A DNA stretch of 52,603 nucleotides from Candidatus Neomarinimicrobiota bacterium. Lineage in GTDB: Bacteria > Fidelibacterota > UBA8477 > JABMPR01. Of the stretch, positions 7,544 through 16,163 are shown piece after piece. Numbering within the stretch: the first letter of the stretch is position 1; every line of letters begins with the position of its first letter. Under the pieces are notes generated by a model that saw only the letters and a program-made list of their open reading frames with translations, did no database searches and had not been told where the DNA came from. The stretch spans positions 1 through 52,603 of the forward strand of contig JAYEKW010000016.1 of the NCBI GenBank assembly GCA_034716895.1, written 5' to 3'. The position numbers were made by a program, and so were the translations under genes.

Positions 7544-8923
7544 ATGGAAAAAAATAAGATCTCAATATTGATCGTTGATGATGAAGAGATGATTGTGACA
7601 ATCCTCATCAATTTTCTTTCTGAAAAGGGTTACGCAGTCACTGGTATTAATGATCCTGAAGAAGCACTTGAATTATTGAAAAGGTCATCTTTTGATATTG
7701 TGTTTACTGATCTGATGATGCCGCAAATAAATGGGATGGAATTGGTAAAGGAAATCCGTCAACAGGAAAATGATACTCAAATTATTATTTTTACAGGCTA
7801 TGCCTCAGTTGATTCAGCCATTGACGCAGTTCAACAGGGAGTATATGACTATATTAAAAAACCGTTTAGACTGGAAGATATTGATAAGATACTAACCCAC
7901 GCAATTGAAAAACTGACCCTCAAACGAGAGAATGAGACTCTGCACAATGAAGTAAAGAGTATGCTTTCTCAGATCACTATGCTTTATGATATCAGCAATA
8001 TATTGTACCAGGTGAGAGAACAGAAATATGCAGTTGAGATGCTATTTGACACGATGGCTGAAAGTATGCATATCCACACCGCGTTGCTCTGTGAACCTGA
8101 AAATGATGTGCAGAAATTTGGGGTTACTTATACTACTGTTGGTGCCAAAAGTATGAAAAATAGTTTAAATTTTAATGCTAATGCTATCTTTAATGGAAAA
8201 GTTCTGTCGAATGAGAATATAACCATCCTCCCTGATGTAGGAGCCAAGCTCAAGATTGATGACAATGATGTTGATCTTCCCGATGCATGCCGACAGATTA
8301 TCTTTATTCCTATTAAATACCAGGGGTTATTGCAGGGATATCTGGTTATCGTGGAACACAAGGATCACGTCTATCCCTTTACGGATGAATTGACTCTTTT
8401 GAAGATACTGGCAACTCAGATAGCCCCTATCATTGGGTCTCGTCAAGGGCGCTCAAAGAGAAACCTTGAAAGTAATGATGTAGAACCTATTCGGGCACTT
8501 GACGATCTGATCAATGCCGAACTTGGGTTGAGTGATATCTCAGATACACCCGTGAGCTTTGCCATGACCCGTTTAATTGCGACGGGGATGTCGGAAGAGG
8601 AAGCAGATTTCTCATTGTTGAGAGTAAACTGGCGGAACCTGATCGCTGATCAATTGGGTCCGGATAAACGGCTATATTGGGCAGGCTATGATACGCTGAT
8701 GATCATGGCTGTAGGTGGAAATCCAGTTGGACTCGACCATCACCTGGCCAACGTCCGCAATGAAATGGAGAGTGGTAGGATGAGGTCAAAATCAAAAACA
8801 GACTTGAGTATGACCCATGCTATCTTAACCTACCCATTTGATGCAGATTCTGCAAAAAAGATTACAGCTAAACTCAGCTCATGCTTGTTTAACGATGTTA
8901 GAAAAGTGAAATATTCAGGGTAG
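7544..8923 (+). CDS. response regulator with GAF and degenerate GGDEF domain
   Basis: 459 residues. A receiver domain (1-125, Asp56 in FTDLMMP) is followed by a coiled linker, a GAF-like domain (about 140-295) and a C-terminal domain whose pattern fits GGDEF: LYWAGYDTLMIMA aligns with RYGGDEFAILL, and LTYPFDADSAKKI with the conserved YPEDGDSAEEL end. The catalytic signature reads AGYDT (380-384), so diguanylate cyclase activity is unlikely; nucleotide binding or protein contact is possible. The ATG at 7544 has GGGAG five bases upstream and is preferred over GTG 7529 and ATG 7532. It sits in the signalling operon before another receiver and the sigma-54 activator. Confidence 0.8.
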   Translation: MEKNKISILIVDDEEMIVTILINFLSEKGYAVTGINDPEEALELLKRSSFDIVFTDLMMPQINGMELVKEIRQQENDTQIIIFTGYASVDSAIDAVQQGVYDYIKKPFRLEDIDKILTHAIEKLTLKRENETLHNEVKSMLSQITMLYDISNILYQVREQKYAVEMLFDTMAESMHIHTALLCEPENDVQKFGVTYTTVGAKSMKNSLNFNANAIFNGKVLSNENITILPDVGAKLKIDDNDVDLPDACRQIIFIPIKYQGLLQGYLVIVEHKDHVYPFTDELTLLKILATQIAPIIGSRQGRSKRNLESNDVEPIRALDDLINAELGLSDISDTPVSFAMTRLIATGMSEEEADFSLLRVNWRNLIADQLGPDKRLYWAGYDTLMIMAVGGNPVGLDHHLANVRNEMESGRMRSKSKTDLSMTHAILTYPFDADSAKKITAKLSSCLFNDVRKVKYSG

Positions 8924-8934
8924 GCGATATTACG

Positions 8935-9507
8935 ATGACACAAGAGCAAAGCCCTTTAACTATCCTGTTGGTCGATGATGATAAGACAATTGTTGATATT
9001 TTCAAATATGGATTAAGTGAGCACGGGTATGAGGTCCACACTGCCTTTACTGTTTCTGAAGCTCTCCGAGTTGCCAATGCCATCAGAATTGATTGTCTTT
9101 TATCGGATATCCAATTACCCGGTCGGGATGGGATCACCCTGAATGCGATCATCAGGGAGATGTATCCTGATGTGATCAGTATTCTGATGACCGGTTACCC
9201 GGGAATCAGTAGTGCTATTAAAGGGTTAAGACAGAATATTCACGACTATTTGATCAAACCATTTTCTGTCGAACAGGTCATTGCTTCAATTGAACGAGCG
9301 ATCAAGAATGATAACTTGCAGAAAACCAATGTCAGTTGTCTTCAGAAAATATCTGAACTTGAAGAAGAGTTAGAGGCATTGAAAAAACAACTTTCAGAAA
9401 TAGATTCCAAAGGGAAAGATGAGAGCCAGGAGCTGATAAGGAAAACTGTTGATCATGCCCGTGCTCATAAATCTTACCTGGAACAGCAGGGCCGATTAAA
9501 ACAATAA
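8935..9507 (+). CDS. response regulator receiver with C-terminal coiled coil
   Basis: 190 residues. A receiver covers 1-125 (Asp14-Asp16, phosphoacceptor Asp58 in LLSDIQLPG, Lys in LIKPF). From about 135 the sequence is a coiled coil (ISELEEELEALKKQLSEI) ending in a charged tail. There is no DNA-binding or enzymatic output, so it should act by protein contact. It is encoded directly before the NtrC-type activator, with a 31-base gap. The receiver most resembles those of NtrC-type regulators (GYEV, LMTGY), so it may be a phosphate sink or partner for that protein; this is inference. Confidence 0.85.
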   Translation: MTQEQSPLTILLVDDDKTIVDIFKYGLSEHGYEVHTAFTVSEALRVANAIRIDCLLSDIQLPGRDGITLNAIIREMYPDVISILMTGYPGISSAIKGLRQNIHDYLIKPFSVEQVIASIERAIKNDNLQKTNVSCLQKISELEEELEALKKQLSEIDSKGKDESQELIRKTVDHARAHKSYLEQQGRLKQ

Positions 9508-9538
9508 GACAGCATGCTGACTTAAAGATAGGAAAACA

Positions 9539-10909
9539 ATGAAAAAAATTCTCGTAGTTGATGATGACCTAAGTCTCAGAACGATTCTGAACGAAACGCT
9601 CTCTACTTCAGGATTTAATGTGGAAATAGCGAAGGATGCTAAAGCAGCCCTTGAACTATTATCAGAAAACCAATTTGACCTGGTGATATCAGATCTCATG
9701 ATGCCTGGCATGACAGGTGTTGAATTTATGGTTGCAGCTCGAAATATTTATGAAAATCTGGGATTCTTGATCATCACAGCCTATGGTACAGTTGAAACTG
9801 CGGTTGATGCTTTGCATAAAGGTGCTTTCGATTTTATAACCAAACCCTTCTCAATATCACAGATAGAGTCTCGGGTTACTCGCTATTTTGATTATCAGGA
9901 ATTAAAAGCTGAGAATAAAGCGCTAAAACGTAAACTCTCAGATGATAGGAAGTACACAAAATTGGTTGGTCAAAGTCCTGAAATGGAGCGGGTTTTCAGT
10001 CAGATCAGCATTGTAGCACGAAGCGATGCAGCTGTTTTTATTCAAGGTGAAAGTGGAACAGGAAAAGAACTGATCGCGCAATCTATTCATGAGGGGAGTG
10101 ATCGATCAGATAAACCATTTTTAAAGATCAACTGCTCGGCAATTCCTGAGTCTTTGTTTGAAAGCACCTTATTTGGACATGAGAAGGGTTCATTCACCAA
10201 TGCGATCAAAATGCATAAAGGACTTTTTGAAGAAGCTGATGGGGGGACTCTGCTATTAGATGAGATCAGTGAAATTCCGACTACGATGCAGGCAAAGCTA
10301 TTGCGTGTACTGCAAAATCGCACGATCACCAGAGTTGGGAATACTCAGGAACTGGATGTCGATGTGCGGGTGATCGCAACTTCAAACCAAGACATCGATA
10401 AGCTGATCAAAGAGGGCTATTTTCGGTCAGACTTATATTATCGTTTAAATGTTTTTCCAATCATAGTGCCACCGTTGCGGATGAGAAATTCTGACATTCC
10501 TCTTTTGATAGACCACTTCCTGGGGAAGTTTAAGATTAAATATCGCTTTGAACACAAAGAGGTATCTGCTGAAACCTTGAAATTAATATCAAAGGAAGAC
10601 TGGCCCGGAAATGTTCGCCAACTCGAAAATATTATTGAACGTGCGGTCCTCTATTCGGGAGAAGATGAGCGAATTGCCATAGAACACTTTAATCTTGAGG
10701 CTGAGATATTGAAAGCCGATGATGCAAGTTCCATTAAGGCTGTTACAACAATCGCAGAGATGGAAAAGCAGATGATCCATAATGCATTGAAGCGAACAAC
10801 GAATAATCGTACTCAGGCAGCTGATCTGCTTGGCATAAGTGTGCGAACCCTGCGTAATAAACTGCATCTATACGATGAAATGGGTAAGGGTATGCTGAAA
10901 TATGAGTAA
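9539..10909 (+). CDS. sigma-54-dependent NtrC-type activator, probable flagellar master regulator
   Basis: 456 residues. Receiver (1-115; Asp52 in ISDLMMPG, Lys102), AAA+ domain (about 140-370; Walker A GESGTGKE 170-177, Walker B GGTLLLDE 235-242, arginine-finger region YFRSDLYYRL) and a Fis-type helix-turn-helix (about 407-444, NNRTQAADLLGISVRTLRNKL). The sigma-54 contact loop reads GSFTNA (217-222) instead of GAFTGA: the Phe-Thr core is kept, the flanking Ala and Gly are changed. The family opens sigma-54 promoters from distant enhancer sites. All four operons here have sigma-54 promoters with a common palindrome upstream, so this is the likely binder, comparable to FlgR or FlrC. It is the last gene of operon A. 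Confidence 0.92.
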   Translation: MKKILVVDDDLSLRTILNETLSTSGFNVEIAKDAKAALELLSENQFDLVISDLMMPGMTGVEFMVAARNIYENLGFLIITAYGTVETAVDALHKGAFDFITKPFSISQIESRVTRYFDYQELKAENKALKRKLSDDRKYTKLVGQSPEMERVFSQISIVARSDAAVFIQGESGTGKELIAQSIHEGSDRSDKPFLKINCSAIPESLFESTLFGHEKGSFTNAIKMHKGLFEEADGGTLLLDEISEIPTTMQAKLLRVLQNRTITRVGNTQELDVDVRVIATSNQDIDKLIKEGYFRSDLYYRLNVFPIIVPPLRMRNSDIPLLIDHFLGKFKIKYRFEHKEVSAETLKLISKEDWPGNVRQLENIIERAVLYSGEDERIAIEHFNLEAEILKADDASSIKAVTTIAEMEKQMIHNALKRTTNNRTQAADLLGISVRTLRNKLHLYDEMGKGMLKYE

Positions 10910-10943
10910 CTATTGATCATACTTAAATCCATTAAGTTCCCCT

Positions 10944-10972
10944 AAGTCCCGACAATTCTCGGGACTTTTTAT
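10944..10972 (+). terminator. intrinsic terminator of operon A
   Basis: AAGTCCCGA (10944-10952) pairs with TCGGGACTT (10959-10967) around a six-base loop, a 9-bp stem followed by a T-rich run. It lies 35 bases after the activator stop codon and separates operon A from the flgB operon. Confidence 0.88.
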
Positions 10973-11028
10973 TTTCATAGTACAAAAAACACTCCGCAAT
11001 TTATCCCTGAACAATTTAGCCACCTCTT

Positions 11029-11041
11029 GGAAATATTTTCC
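11029..11041. promoter_or_regulatory. predicted enhancer site 3 (GGAA-ATATT-TTCC)
   Basis: A perfect GGAA-N5-TTCC palindrome centred at 11035, about 153 bases upstream of the -24 element of the flgB promoter. The rest of the 10973-11186 gap is A/T-rich and shows no gene or other clear signal. Confidence 0.65.
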
Positions 11042-11186
11042 GCTCCTGTTTTCATTATCCGCCTGCAATGCTCTGAACTGTGCACCATAACAGACACTTA
11101 AATAGCAACTTAAAATAAATATATACAGTAGCTAAAGCCCATGTTTACTGCTTTGTGGTTTCACAATCGATAAATGGTAAATGTAG

Positions 11187-11201
11187 TGGCATAGCAATTG
11201 A
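11187..11201 (+). promoter_or_regulatory. sigma-54 promoter of operon B (flgB)
   Basis: TGGCATAGCAATTGA has a perfect -24 box and correct spacing, but the -12 box is TTGA rather than TTGC. The start would be near 11212, only about four bases before the flgB ATG at 11216, giving an almost leaderless mRNA; no ribosome binding site precedes that ATG. Confidence 0.6.
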
Positions 11202-11215
11202 ATATTTGAGCACCC

Positions 11216-11602
11216 ATGGAAATAAAAATACTTAATACCGATTATGGAGATCTGCTTAAAAAGGCGGCTCATGTTTATGACGAACAACACCAGGCAATTG
11301 CCCAGAACATAGCCAATTCCAATACCGATAATTATAAGCGAGTGAATACTGACTTCTCTGAGAAGCTGAAATCTGTAATTGATAATTCAGGGATCAGAGC
11401 AAGTCGTGAAAAACATATTCAACATGCCAGTTGGAAGGGCGAAGGATCCCTGGGAAGTCCAAATAATCCAGAGAGTGACGTTGAACTTGCTCGTGAGATG
11501 ACAGATCTAAGTGCAAATCAGATCAGACATGAGCTCGTTACACGAGCGCTTTCCAGGTACTATTCTGGATTGACAACTGCTATTCTCGGCCGAAACAGGT
11601 AG
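11216..11602 (+). CDS. flgB: flagellar basal body rod protein FlgB
   Basis: 128 residues, normal for FlgB. The N-terminal signature IAQNIANSNTDNYKR is the conserved rod/hook/filament motif, and the C-terminus (ELVTRALSRYYSGLTTAILGR) is the conserved D0 helix. FlgB forms the proximal rod together with FliE and FlgC. It is the first gene of a roughly 14-kb basal-body and hook operon. The ATG at 11216 is the only start that keeps the full N-terminal helix, even though no ribosome binding site precedes it. Confidence 0.95.
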   Translation: MEIKILNTDYGDLLKKAAHVYDEQHQAIAQNIANSNTDNYKRVNTDFSEKLKSVIDNSGIRASREKHIQHASWKGEGSLGSPNNPESDVELAREMTDLSANQIRHELVTRALSRYYSGLTTAILGRNR

Positions 11603-11611
11603 GAAATCACT

Positions 11612-12109
11612 ATGGAAACACAAGGCATTTTTTCAGCACTCAGGAAAACCTATAGTGGTATTTCCTCTCAGATGAAGCGCCTGGAAGTGATTTCAGAAAA
11701 CATCGCCAATGCTGAGGCGCTTCCAGATAAACAGGGTAAACTCTATCAACGAAAAGTGGCTCTGATCAAAGGTTCTCACGATGCTGAAAATAAGCAATTT
11801 GGGGCAAAAATGGCATTAAAGCTAAACCGCTCAAGTAATAAACATTTGGGAACTGGATCTAAGTCTGCTTCCCAGGGCATCATTTCCGCTACTCCACAAA
11901 ACACTTACGATGTTGTTGAGGTTAAAGGCGAGAAGATCATTCATGACCCGACTCATCCGCGAGCAGACGAGAATGGCTACGTAAAAATGCCCAATGTAAA
12001 TGTAATTGAAGAAATGGTGGATCTCATGGCTACCAGCAGGGCTTATGAAGCCAATATTACCGTATTGAACGCCGCTAAAAGTATGGCCAAAAGAACTTTC
12101 CAGATCTGA
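11612..12109 (+). CDS. flgC: flagellar basal body rod protein FlgC
   Basis: 165 residues. The N-terminal helix carries ISENIANAEALPDKQG, a typical FlgC variant of the NIAN motif, and the C-terminal part reads MPNVNVIEEMVDLMATSRAYEAN, the conserved FlgC tail helix. It is a proximal rod subunit exported by the type III apparatus. AGGAAA precedes the ATG, which is 9 bases after flgB. It is slightly longer than many homologues because of a Lys/Ser-rich insertion around residues 55-90. Confidence 0.95.
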   Translation: METQGIFSALRKTYSGISSQMKRLEVISENIANAEALPDKQGKLYQRKVALIKGSHDAENKQFGAKMALKLNRSSNKHLGTGSKSASQGIISATPQNTYDVVEVKGEKIIHDPTHPRADENGYVKMPNVNVIEEMVDLMATSRAYEANITVLNAAKSMAKRTFQI

Positions 12110-12111
12110 TT

Positions 12112-12411
12112 ATGGATATCAAAGTACCAGGTTTCAATCCTTTTTCTGTCAATGCTGACAAAGTTTATCAGCAAAACGGAACGCGTAGTATGCATTCATC
12201 TGCAGGTGAAGATTCGAATTTTCTTCAGACGCTGATAGAAAAAGAAGAGCACCTCCAGGTTCAATCAACACGTTCATCAGTTTTGTCCCTGCCGGAAAGA
12301 GCGACACTACATGTGCTTTTTGGAAGTGAAAGACCGGATGACTCCAATTTTTATGGCAAGAATAATTCAACACCAATTTATAAAGGGCATCTTCTGGATG
12401 TTGCTGGTTAG
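12112..12411 (+). CDS. unrecognised protein between flgC and fliE (99 aa)
   Basis: 99 residues, no signal peptide or membrane segment. The N-terminal two-thirds is polar and Ser-rich. The C-terminal third (ERATLHVLFGSERPD, then NFYGKNNSTPIYKGHLLDV) looks like a conserved block with regular hydrophobic spacing. The gene starts two bases after flgC and ends eight bases before fliE, so it belongs to the operon. In most bacteria fliE directly follows flgC, so the extra gene is unusual. No ribosome binding site is obvious; coupling to flgC is likely. A rod or export accessory role is inferred only from position. Confidence 0.7.
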   Translation: MDIKVPGFNPFSVNADKVYQQNGTRSMHSSAGEDSNFLQTLIEKEEHLQVQSTRSSVLSLPERATLHVLFGSERPDDSNFYGKNNSTPIYKGHLLDVAG

Positions 12412-12419
12412 GAGCTTTT

Positions 12420-12740
12420 ATGACTCAGATATATGATCTTATCCAATCGATTCAAGGAACACAACCAGCCAGAAAGGGTGCTGATCCATTACAAAATGGT
12501 GAAGCACCAGGAGTAGCGCAGAAGTCATTTGGCGACACAATGACAGATTTTCTTGAAGTTGTCAATGGTAATAGTAAAGCTGCTGCTGCCCAAGTAACAG
12601 ATGTTGTTCAGGGGAATTCTGACAGCCTTACCCAGGCAATGATCAGTATGGAAGAATCCAAATTGAGTTTCCAATTGATGATAGAGATCAGGTCGAAGTT
12701 ACTTGATTCATATCAAGAGATTTCACGGATGCAGGTATAA
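12420..12740 (+). CDS. fliE: flagellar hook-basal body protein FliE
   Basis: 106 residues, the usual FliE size. The conserved C-terminal half is visible: SFGDTMTDFLEVVN, then QAMISMEESKLSFQLMIEIRSKLLDSYQEISRMQV, matching the FliE end that joins the MS ring to the rod. FliE is an early type III substrate needed before other rod subunits. AGGAG lies six bases upstream of the start. Its place before fliF is the common gene order. Confidence 0.95.
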   Translation: MTQIYDLIQSIQGTQPARKGADPLQNGEAPGVAQKSFGDTMTDFLEVVNGNSKAAAAQVTDVVQGNSDSLTQAMISMEESKLSFQLMIEIRSKLLDSYQEISRMQV

Positions 12741-12759
12741 GGGGCAGGAGTAATCGAAA

Positions 12760-14409
12760 ATGACCCAATTGTTTAATCTGATCGGTACCATTTTTAGACG
12801 TTACAGCCCTGCCCAACGGGCGGTTCTGGCCGTGGTATTTGTTTTACTGTTTTCCATCACTATTTCTTTGGTCTTGTGGGCTAATCGTCCCGAATTCGTA
12901 ATTCTATATTCAGATATGGATTCGAAAAATGCCAGTAAGATCCTGGCCGAGTTGCAGGGAAGCAAGGTACGCTATGAGATAGAAGATAATGGGGCAACTA
13001 TTCTGGTTCCCAAGGAAAAGGCTTCGGAACTGCGCTTGAGATTTATTGAGGCTGGGTATGTCGGTCAAGTTGTCTCAGGTTATGAATTATTTGATGATCA
13101 AAAGTTGGGAATGACCAGCTTTATGCAGCAGCTGAACATGCGTAGGGCCCTTGAGGGTGAATTGACCAAGACTATCAATCAGTTCCCAGGAGTTATGAAC
13201 AGTCGGATCCATCTGGTAATCCCTGAGGGGAAGCTCTTTGAAAAAGGGGAAGATGCATCTGCTTCTATCGTTATAAGCTTGGCACCGGGGAGATTTATAG
13301 GCGAAAGTCAGGTAAAGGGAATTGCAGCGTTAGTAGCCAATAGCGTTGAAGGTTTGAATTCAGATGCAGTGGTGGTTGTAGATACTGATGGCAACCTGCT
13401 TACCAGTGGACAGGGTGAAGAAATGGTCATGGGGGCTTCAGGAAGTCAGTGGGATCTTCGCCATAATATTGAGAGAAAGCTTGAGAAGAAGATCGAACAC
13501 CTGCTGGAAGGTGTTGTTGGTCCTCAAAATGCAATGGTAGAAGTCTCAGTTGAGATGAATTTTGAGAAATTGGAAAGAACTCAAGAACTATTTGATCCCG
13601 AAAATGTGGTTGTGGTGAGCGAGGAAAGACATTCAGAATCATCAGTAAATCTCGACACAACCAATAATATCAATAATAGCAATGAAAATGAAAATGTGGT
13701 CACCAATTATGAGCTGAACAAAACCGTTGAACATTACGTTGCGAATACTGGTGTGGTGATCAGACAAACAGTGGCAGTACTGATAAATGGGACTTACCAG
13801 GATGGTGAGGATCCTGCAGGTAAAAAGATTCGCGAGTACGTTCCCAGGAGCAAACAGGAAGTGGCTCAGATCAAAACTCTGGTGCAAAGTGCTGTAGGTT
13901 ATAGCGAAGATCGTGGTGATGTCATCGAGGTCCAGAATATCCAATTCGATAAAAGCATGATCGAAGAGGATAAAGTATATTTTGAATCTATTGCGCAAAA
14001 AGAAATGCAAGCGAGTTTGATCAATAAAGGTCTTATGGCTTTAGGTCTGTTAGTGGCGTTCTTTGTGGTGAGAGGACTATTAAAATCAGTCAGCAATGAA
14101 ATAGAATTACCAGTCCTTTTAGGGGGCTCGACAGAACAAACCATGCTCCAGGGTTCCAATGTTGTCCAGGGTTTACCCCAGCAGGGCCAAGCAACGGATC
14201 CCACAATCGTGGGTTCTCAGTCGGCCCCAGAACCGACTGTTAATTACGATTCAGATGCCTTTATGGCAAAACTCTCACTTGAAGCCCAGGCTAAGCTGAA
14301 GGCAAAAGATAAAATGACCTCTGAAGTGGTTGAGTATTCAAAGGAAAATCCTGAGGATACGGCAAAGCTACTCCGGACATGGATGGCACCTACTGTTGGA
14401 TCCAAATAA
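12760..14409 (+). CDS. fliF: flagellar MS-ring protein FliF
   Basis: 549 residues. A first membrane segment (about 21-41) is followed by the periplasmic ring-building motifs (ILAELQGSKVRYEIEDNGATILVP) and a variable middle with an Asn-rich linker (about 296-315). The second membrane segment is at about 423-441. The cytoplasmic tail ends with the FliG-binding region (KLLRTWM near the C-terminus). It forms the MS ring in the inner membrane that houses the export apparatus. AGGAG lies upstream of the ATG; fliG starts directly after the stop codon. Confidence 0.97.
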   Translation: MTQLFNLIGTIFRRYSPAQRAVLAVVFVLLFSITISLVLWANRPEFVILYSDMDSKNASKILAELQGSKVRYEIEDNGATILVPKEKASELRLRFIEAGYVGQVVSGYELFDDQKLGMTSFMQQLNMRRALEGELTKTINQFPGVMNSRIHLVIPEGKLFEKGEDASASIVISLAPGRFIGESQVKGIAALVANSVEGLNSDAVVVVDTDGNLLTSGQGEEMVMGASGSQWDLRHNIERKLEKKIEHLLEGVVGPQNAMVEVSVEMNFEKLERTQELFDPENVVVVSEERHSESSVNLDTTNNINNSNENENVVTNYELNKTVEHYVANTGVVIRQTVAVLINGTYQDGEDPAGKKIREYVPRSKQEVAQIKTLVQSAVGYSEDRGDVIEVQNIQFDKSMIEEDKVYFESIAQKEMQASLINKGLMALGLLVAFFVVRGLLKSVSNEIELPVLLGGSTEQTMLQGSNVVQGLPQQGQATDPTIVGSQSAPEPTVNYDSDAFMAKLSLEAQAKLKAKDKMTSEVVEYSKENPEDTAKLLRTWMAPTVGSK

Positions 14410-15447
14410 ATGACTAAAGAAAATCAGAAAAGCAAAAATCCGCCTGGAGACCATCTAAAAAGTCTCCAAAAGGCAGCATTGATCTTGATCGCCATGGGCG
14501 TGGCCAACGCAGCTGCCGTGATGAAGCACTTAGCGGATAAAGAAATTGAGAAGATCTCAGTGGAGATCGCACTTCTTCAGAATGTGCCTGCCGAAGTACT
14601 ATCGGCTGTCATTGAAGAATTCTATCAATTGATGCAGGCCAATGATTTTATAGTTCAAGGTGGTCTTAATTACGCCAAGAGCGTCTTGGAGTCTGCCTAT
14701 GGTCATAAACGGGCTGAAGAAATCCTCAAACGGGTTGAGGCAACCACTGAAGTGAGTGCCTTCTACCTTTTGCAGACTGTGGATGACAAACAATTACTCA
14801 ACTTTTTGCAGAATGAACACCCCCAAACGGCAGCGCTTATTCTGGCCAACCTGAAAGCGGCCCAGGCCGCCAATATCATGTCTGAACTTCCTCAGGAGAA
14901 TCAGAGTGAGATCGCTTTCCGCCTAGCTACCATGGAAAAGACCTCACCTGAATTGATCGAGGAAATTGAGACTGTGCTCAGGGAACAGATCGGAACTGTG
15001 TTTGGCGGTGACCTCAGTACTACAGGCGGGGCTGAAGCTGTGGCTGAAATACTAAATTCAGCAAGTCGCTCGGCTGAAAAGAATATTCTCGATTCCTTCA
15101 AGGAGCGGGATGCAGATCTATTCGATGAGATCGCCAGTCTCATGTTCCTTTTTGAAGATATTAATAAGCTACCTGATGCGGCAGTTCAGAACATTGTCAA
15201 GAACATAGATTCCAATACAATGGCACTTGCACTGAAAGCAACCAGCGAAAATCTGAAAGAAAAGATCTTCAGAAATATGTCTGAACGAGCTGCAGATATG
15301 CTTAAAGACGAACTCCAATATCTGGGACCTGTTCGTGTTCGCGATGTTGAAAGTGCCCAGAAAGAGATACTCGATATCGTACGCCAACTGGAAGAAGATG
15401 GAGAGATCACTATCGGTCGTGGAGAAGAAGAAGAGGTTATTGAGTAA
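14410..15447 (+). CDS. fliG: flagellar motor switch protein FliG
   Basis: 345 residues, typical. FliG N, middle and C domains are visible: the middle domain contains the EHPQTAALILANL block and the C-terminal domain the torque helix region (DEIASLMFLFEDINKLPDAAVQNIVKNID followed by LKDELQYLGPVRVRDVE). FliG couples stator action to rotor turning and binds FliF, FliM and MotA. It starts right after fliF and its TAATG stop overlaps the fliH start, so the three genes are translationally linked. Confidence 0.97.
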   Translation: MTKENQKSKNPPGDHLKSLQKAALILIAMGVANAAAVMKHLADKEIEKISVEIALLQNVPAEVLSAVIEEFYQLMQANDFIVQGGLNYAKSVLESAYGHKRAEEILKRVEATTEVSAFYLLQTVDDKQLLNFLQNEHPQTAALILANLKAAQAANIMSELPQENQSEIAFRLATMEKTSPELIEEIETVLREQIGTVFGGDLSTTGGAEAVAEILNSASRSAEKNILDSFKERDADLFDEIASLMFLFEDINKLPDAAVQNIVKNIDSNTMALALKATSENLKEKIFRNMSERAADMLKDELQYLGPVRVRDVESAQKEILDIVRQLEEDGEITIGRGEEEEVIE

Positions 15448-16163
15448 TGGATGTAATGACCCTCAAGCGTCCTCTTAAAGGAGTCCAGCCACTTCTTGCT
15501 CAATTGGATGATGAATTATCTGACGATCAACAAGATCATGAAATGGCCAGAATATTTGGAGAAGATCTCAATGAGGAATCCCGAGATCATGAAATGCGTG
15601 CCTATGTCGATCGAATAAAGCTGTTGGAAGCTGAATTGCAAAGAGCGCGTACGGAAGCCTATCAGGCGGGGTTTCAAGAAGGTCAAAATTTGGCCAAAAT
15701 TGAAGCTCGCAAACAATATGCTCAGTTGACCAAGGAGTTTGGTGATAATATCAGTTCGCTGAATACCGAATTTCAAGAAACACTCGAGAAGCTCTCTGAA
15801 CCATTGTTATCACTCGCTCTGGGAACGGCTGAAAAATTGATTCAACGCGAATTGACCCTGGACAATAATTCAAATGAGATCCTGAGATCACAGTTACAAC
15901 GCGTGCTGAATGAAACAATTACTCAGACGCAAACTATTGTACAGGTCAACACCACCCAATTGGAGTGGATCACCGGTGCAGATATCCTCAGATCATTGAA
16001 TATTTCACAAAACCATAATTTACGGTTTATTCCAAATCCACAGCTCCAACCTGGGGAATGCAAAATAGAAACCGAAGACTTTTTAGTGGACAGTACCATA
16101 AAAACCCAACTTGAGAACCTGGGGAAGATGTTGAAGGATTCAGATGCAACAGATCTTAGATAG
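15447..16163 (+). CDS. fliH: flagellar assembly protein FliH
   Basis: 238 residues. An acidic N-terminus leads into a long coiled coil (about 45-100) with the AYQAGFQEGQNLAKIEAR block typical of FliH, then the conserved C-terminal domain (LALGTAEKLIQRELTLD, PNPQLQPGECKIETEDFLVDSTI). FliH regulates the FliI ATPase and links it to the C ring, much like the b/delta stalk of F-type ATPases. It overlaps fliI by 20 bases. Confidence 0.93.
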   Translation: MDVMTLKRPLKGVQPLLAQLDDELSDDQQDHEMARIFGEDLNEESRDHEMRAYVDRIKLLEAELQRARTEAYQAGFQEGQNLAKIEARKQYAQLTKEFGDNISSLNTEFQETLEKLSEPLLSLALGTAEKLIQRELTLDNNSNEILRSQLQRVLNETITQTQTIVQVNTTQLEWITGADILRSLNISQNHNLRFIPNPQLQPGECKIETEDFLVDSTIKTQLENLGKMLKDSDATDLR

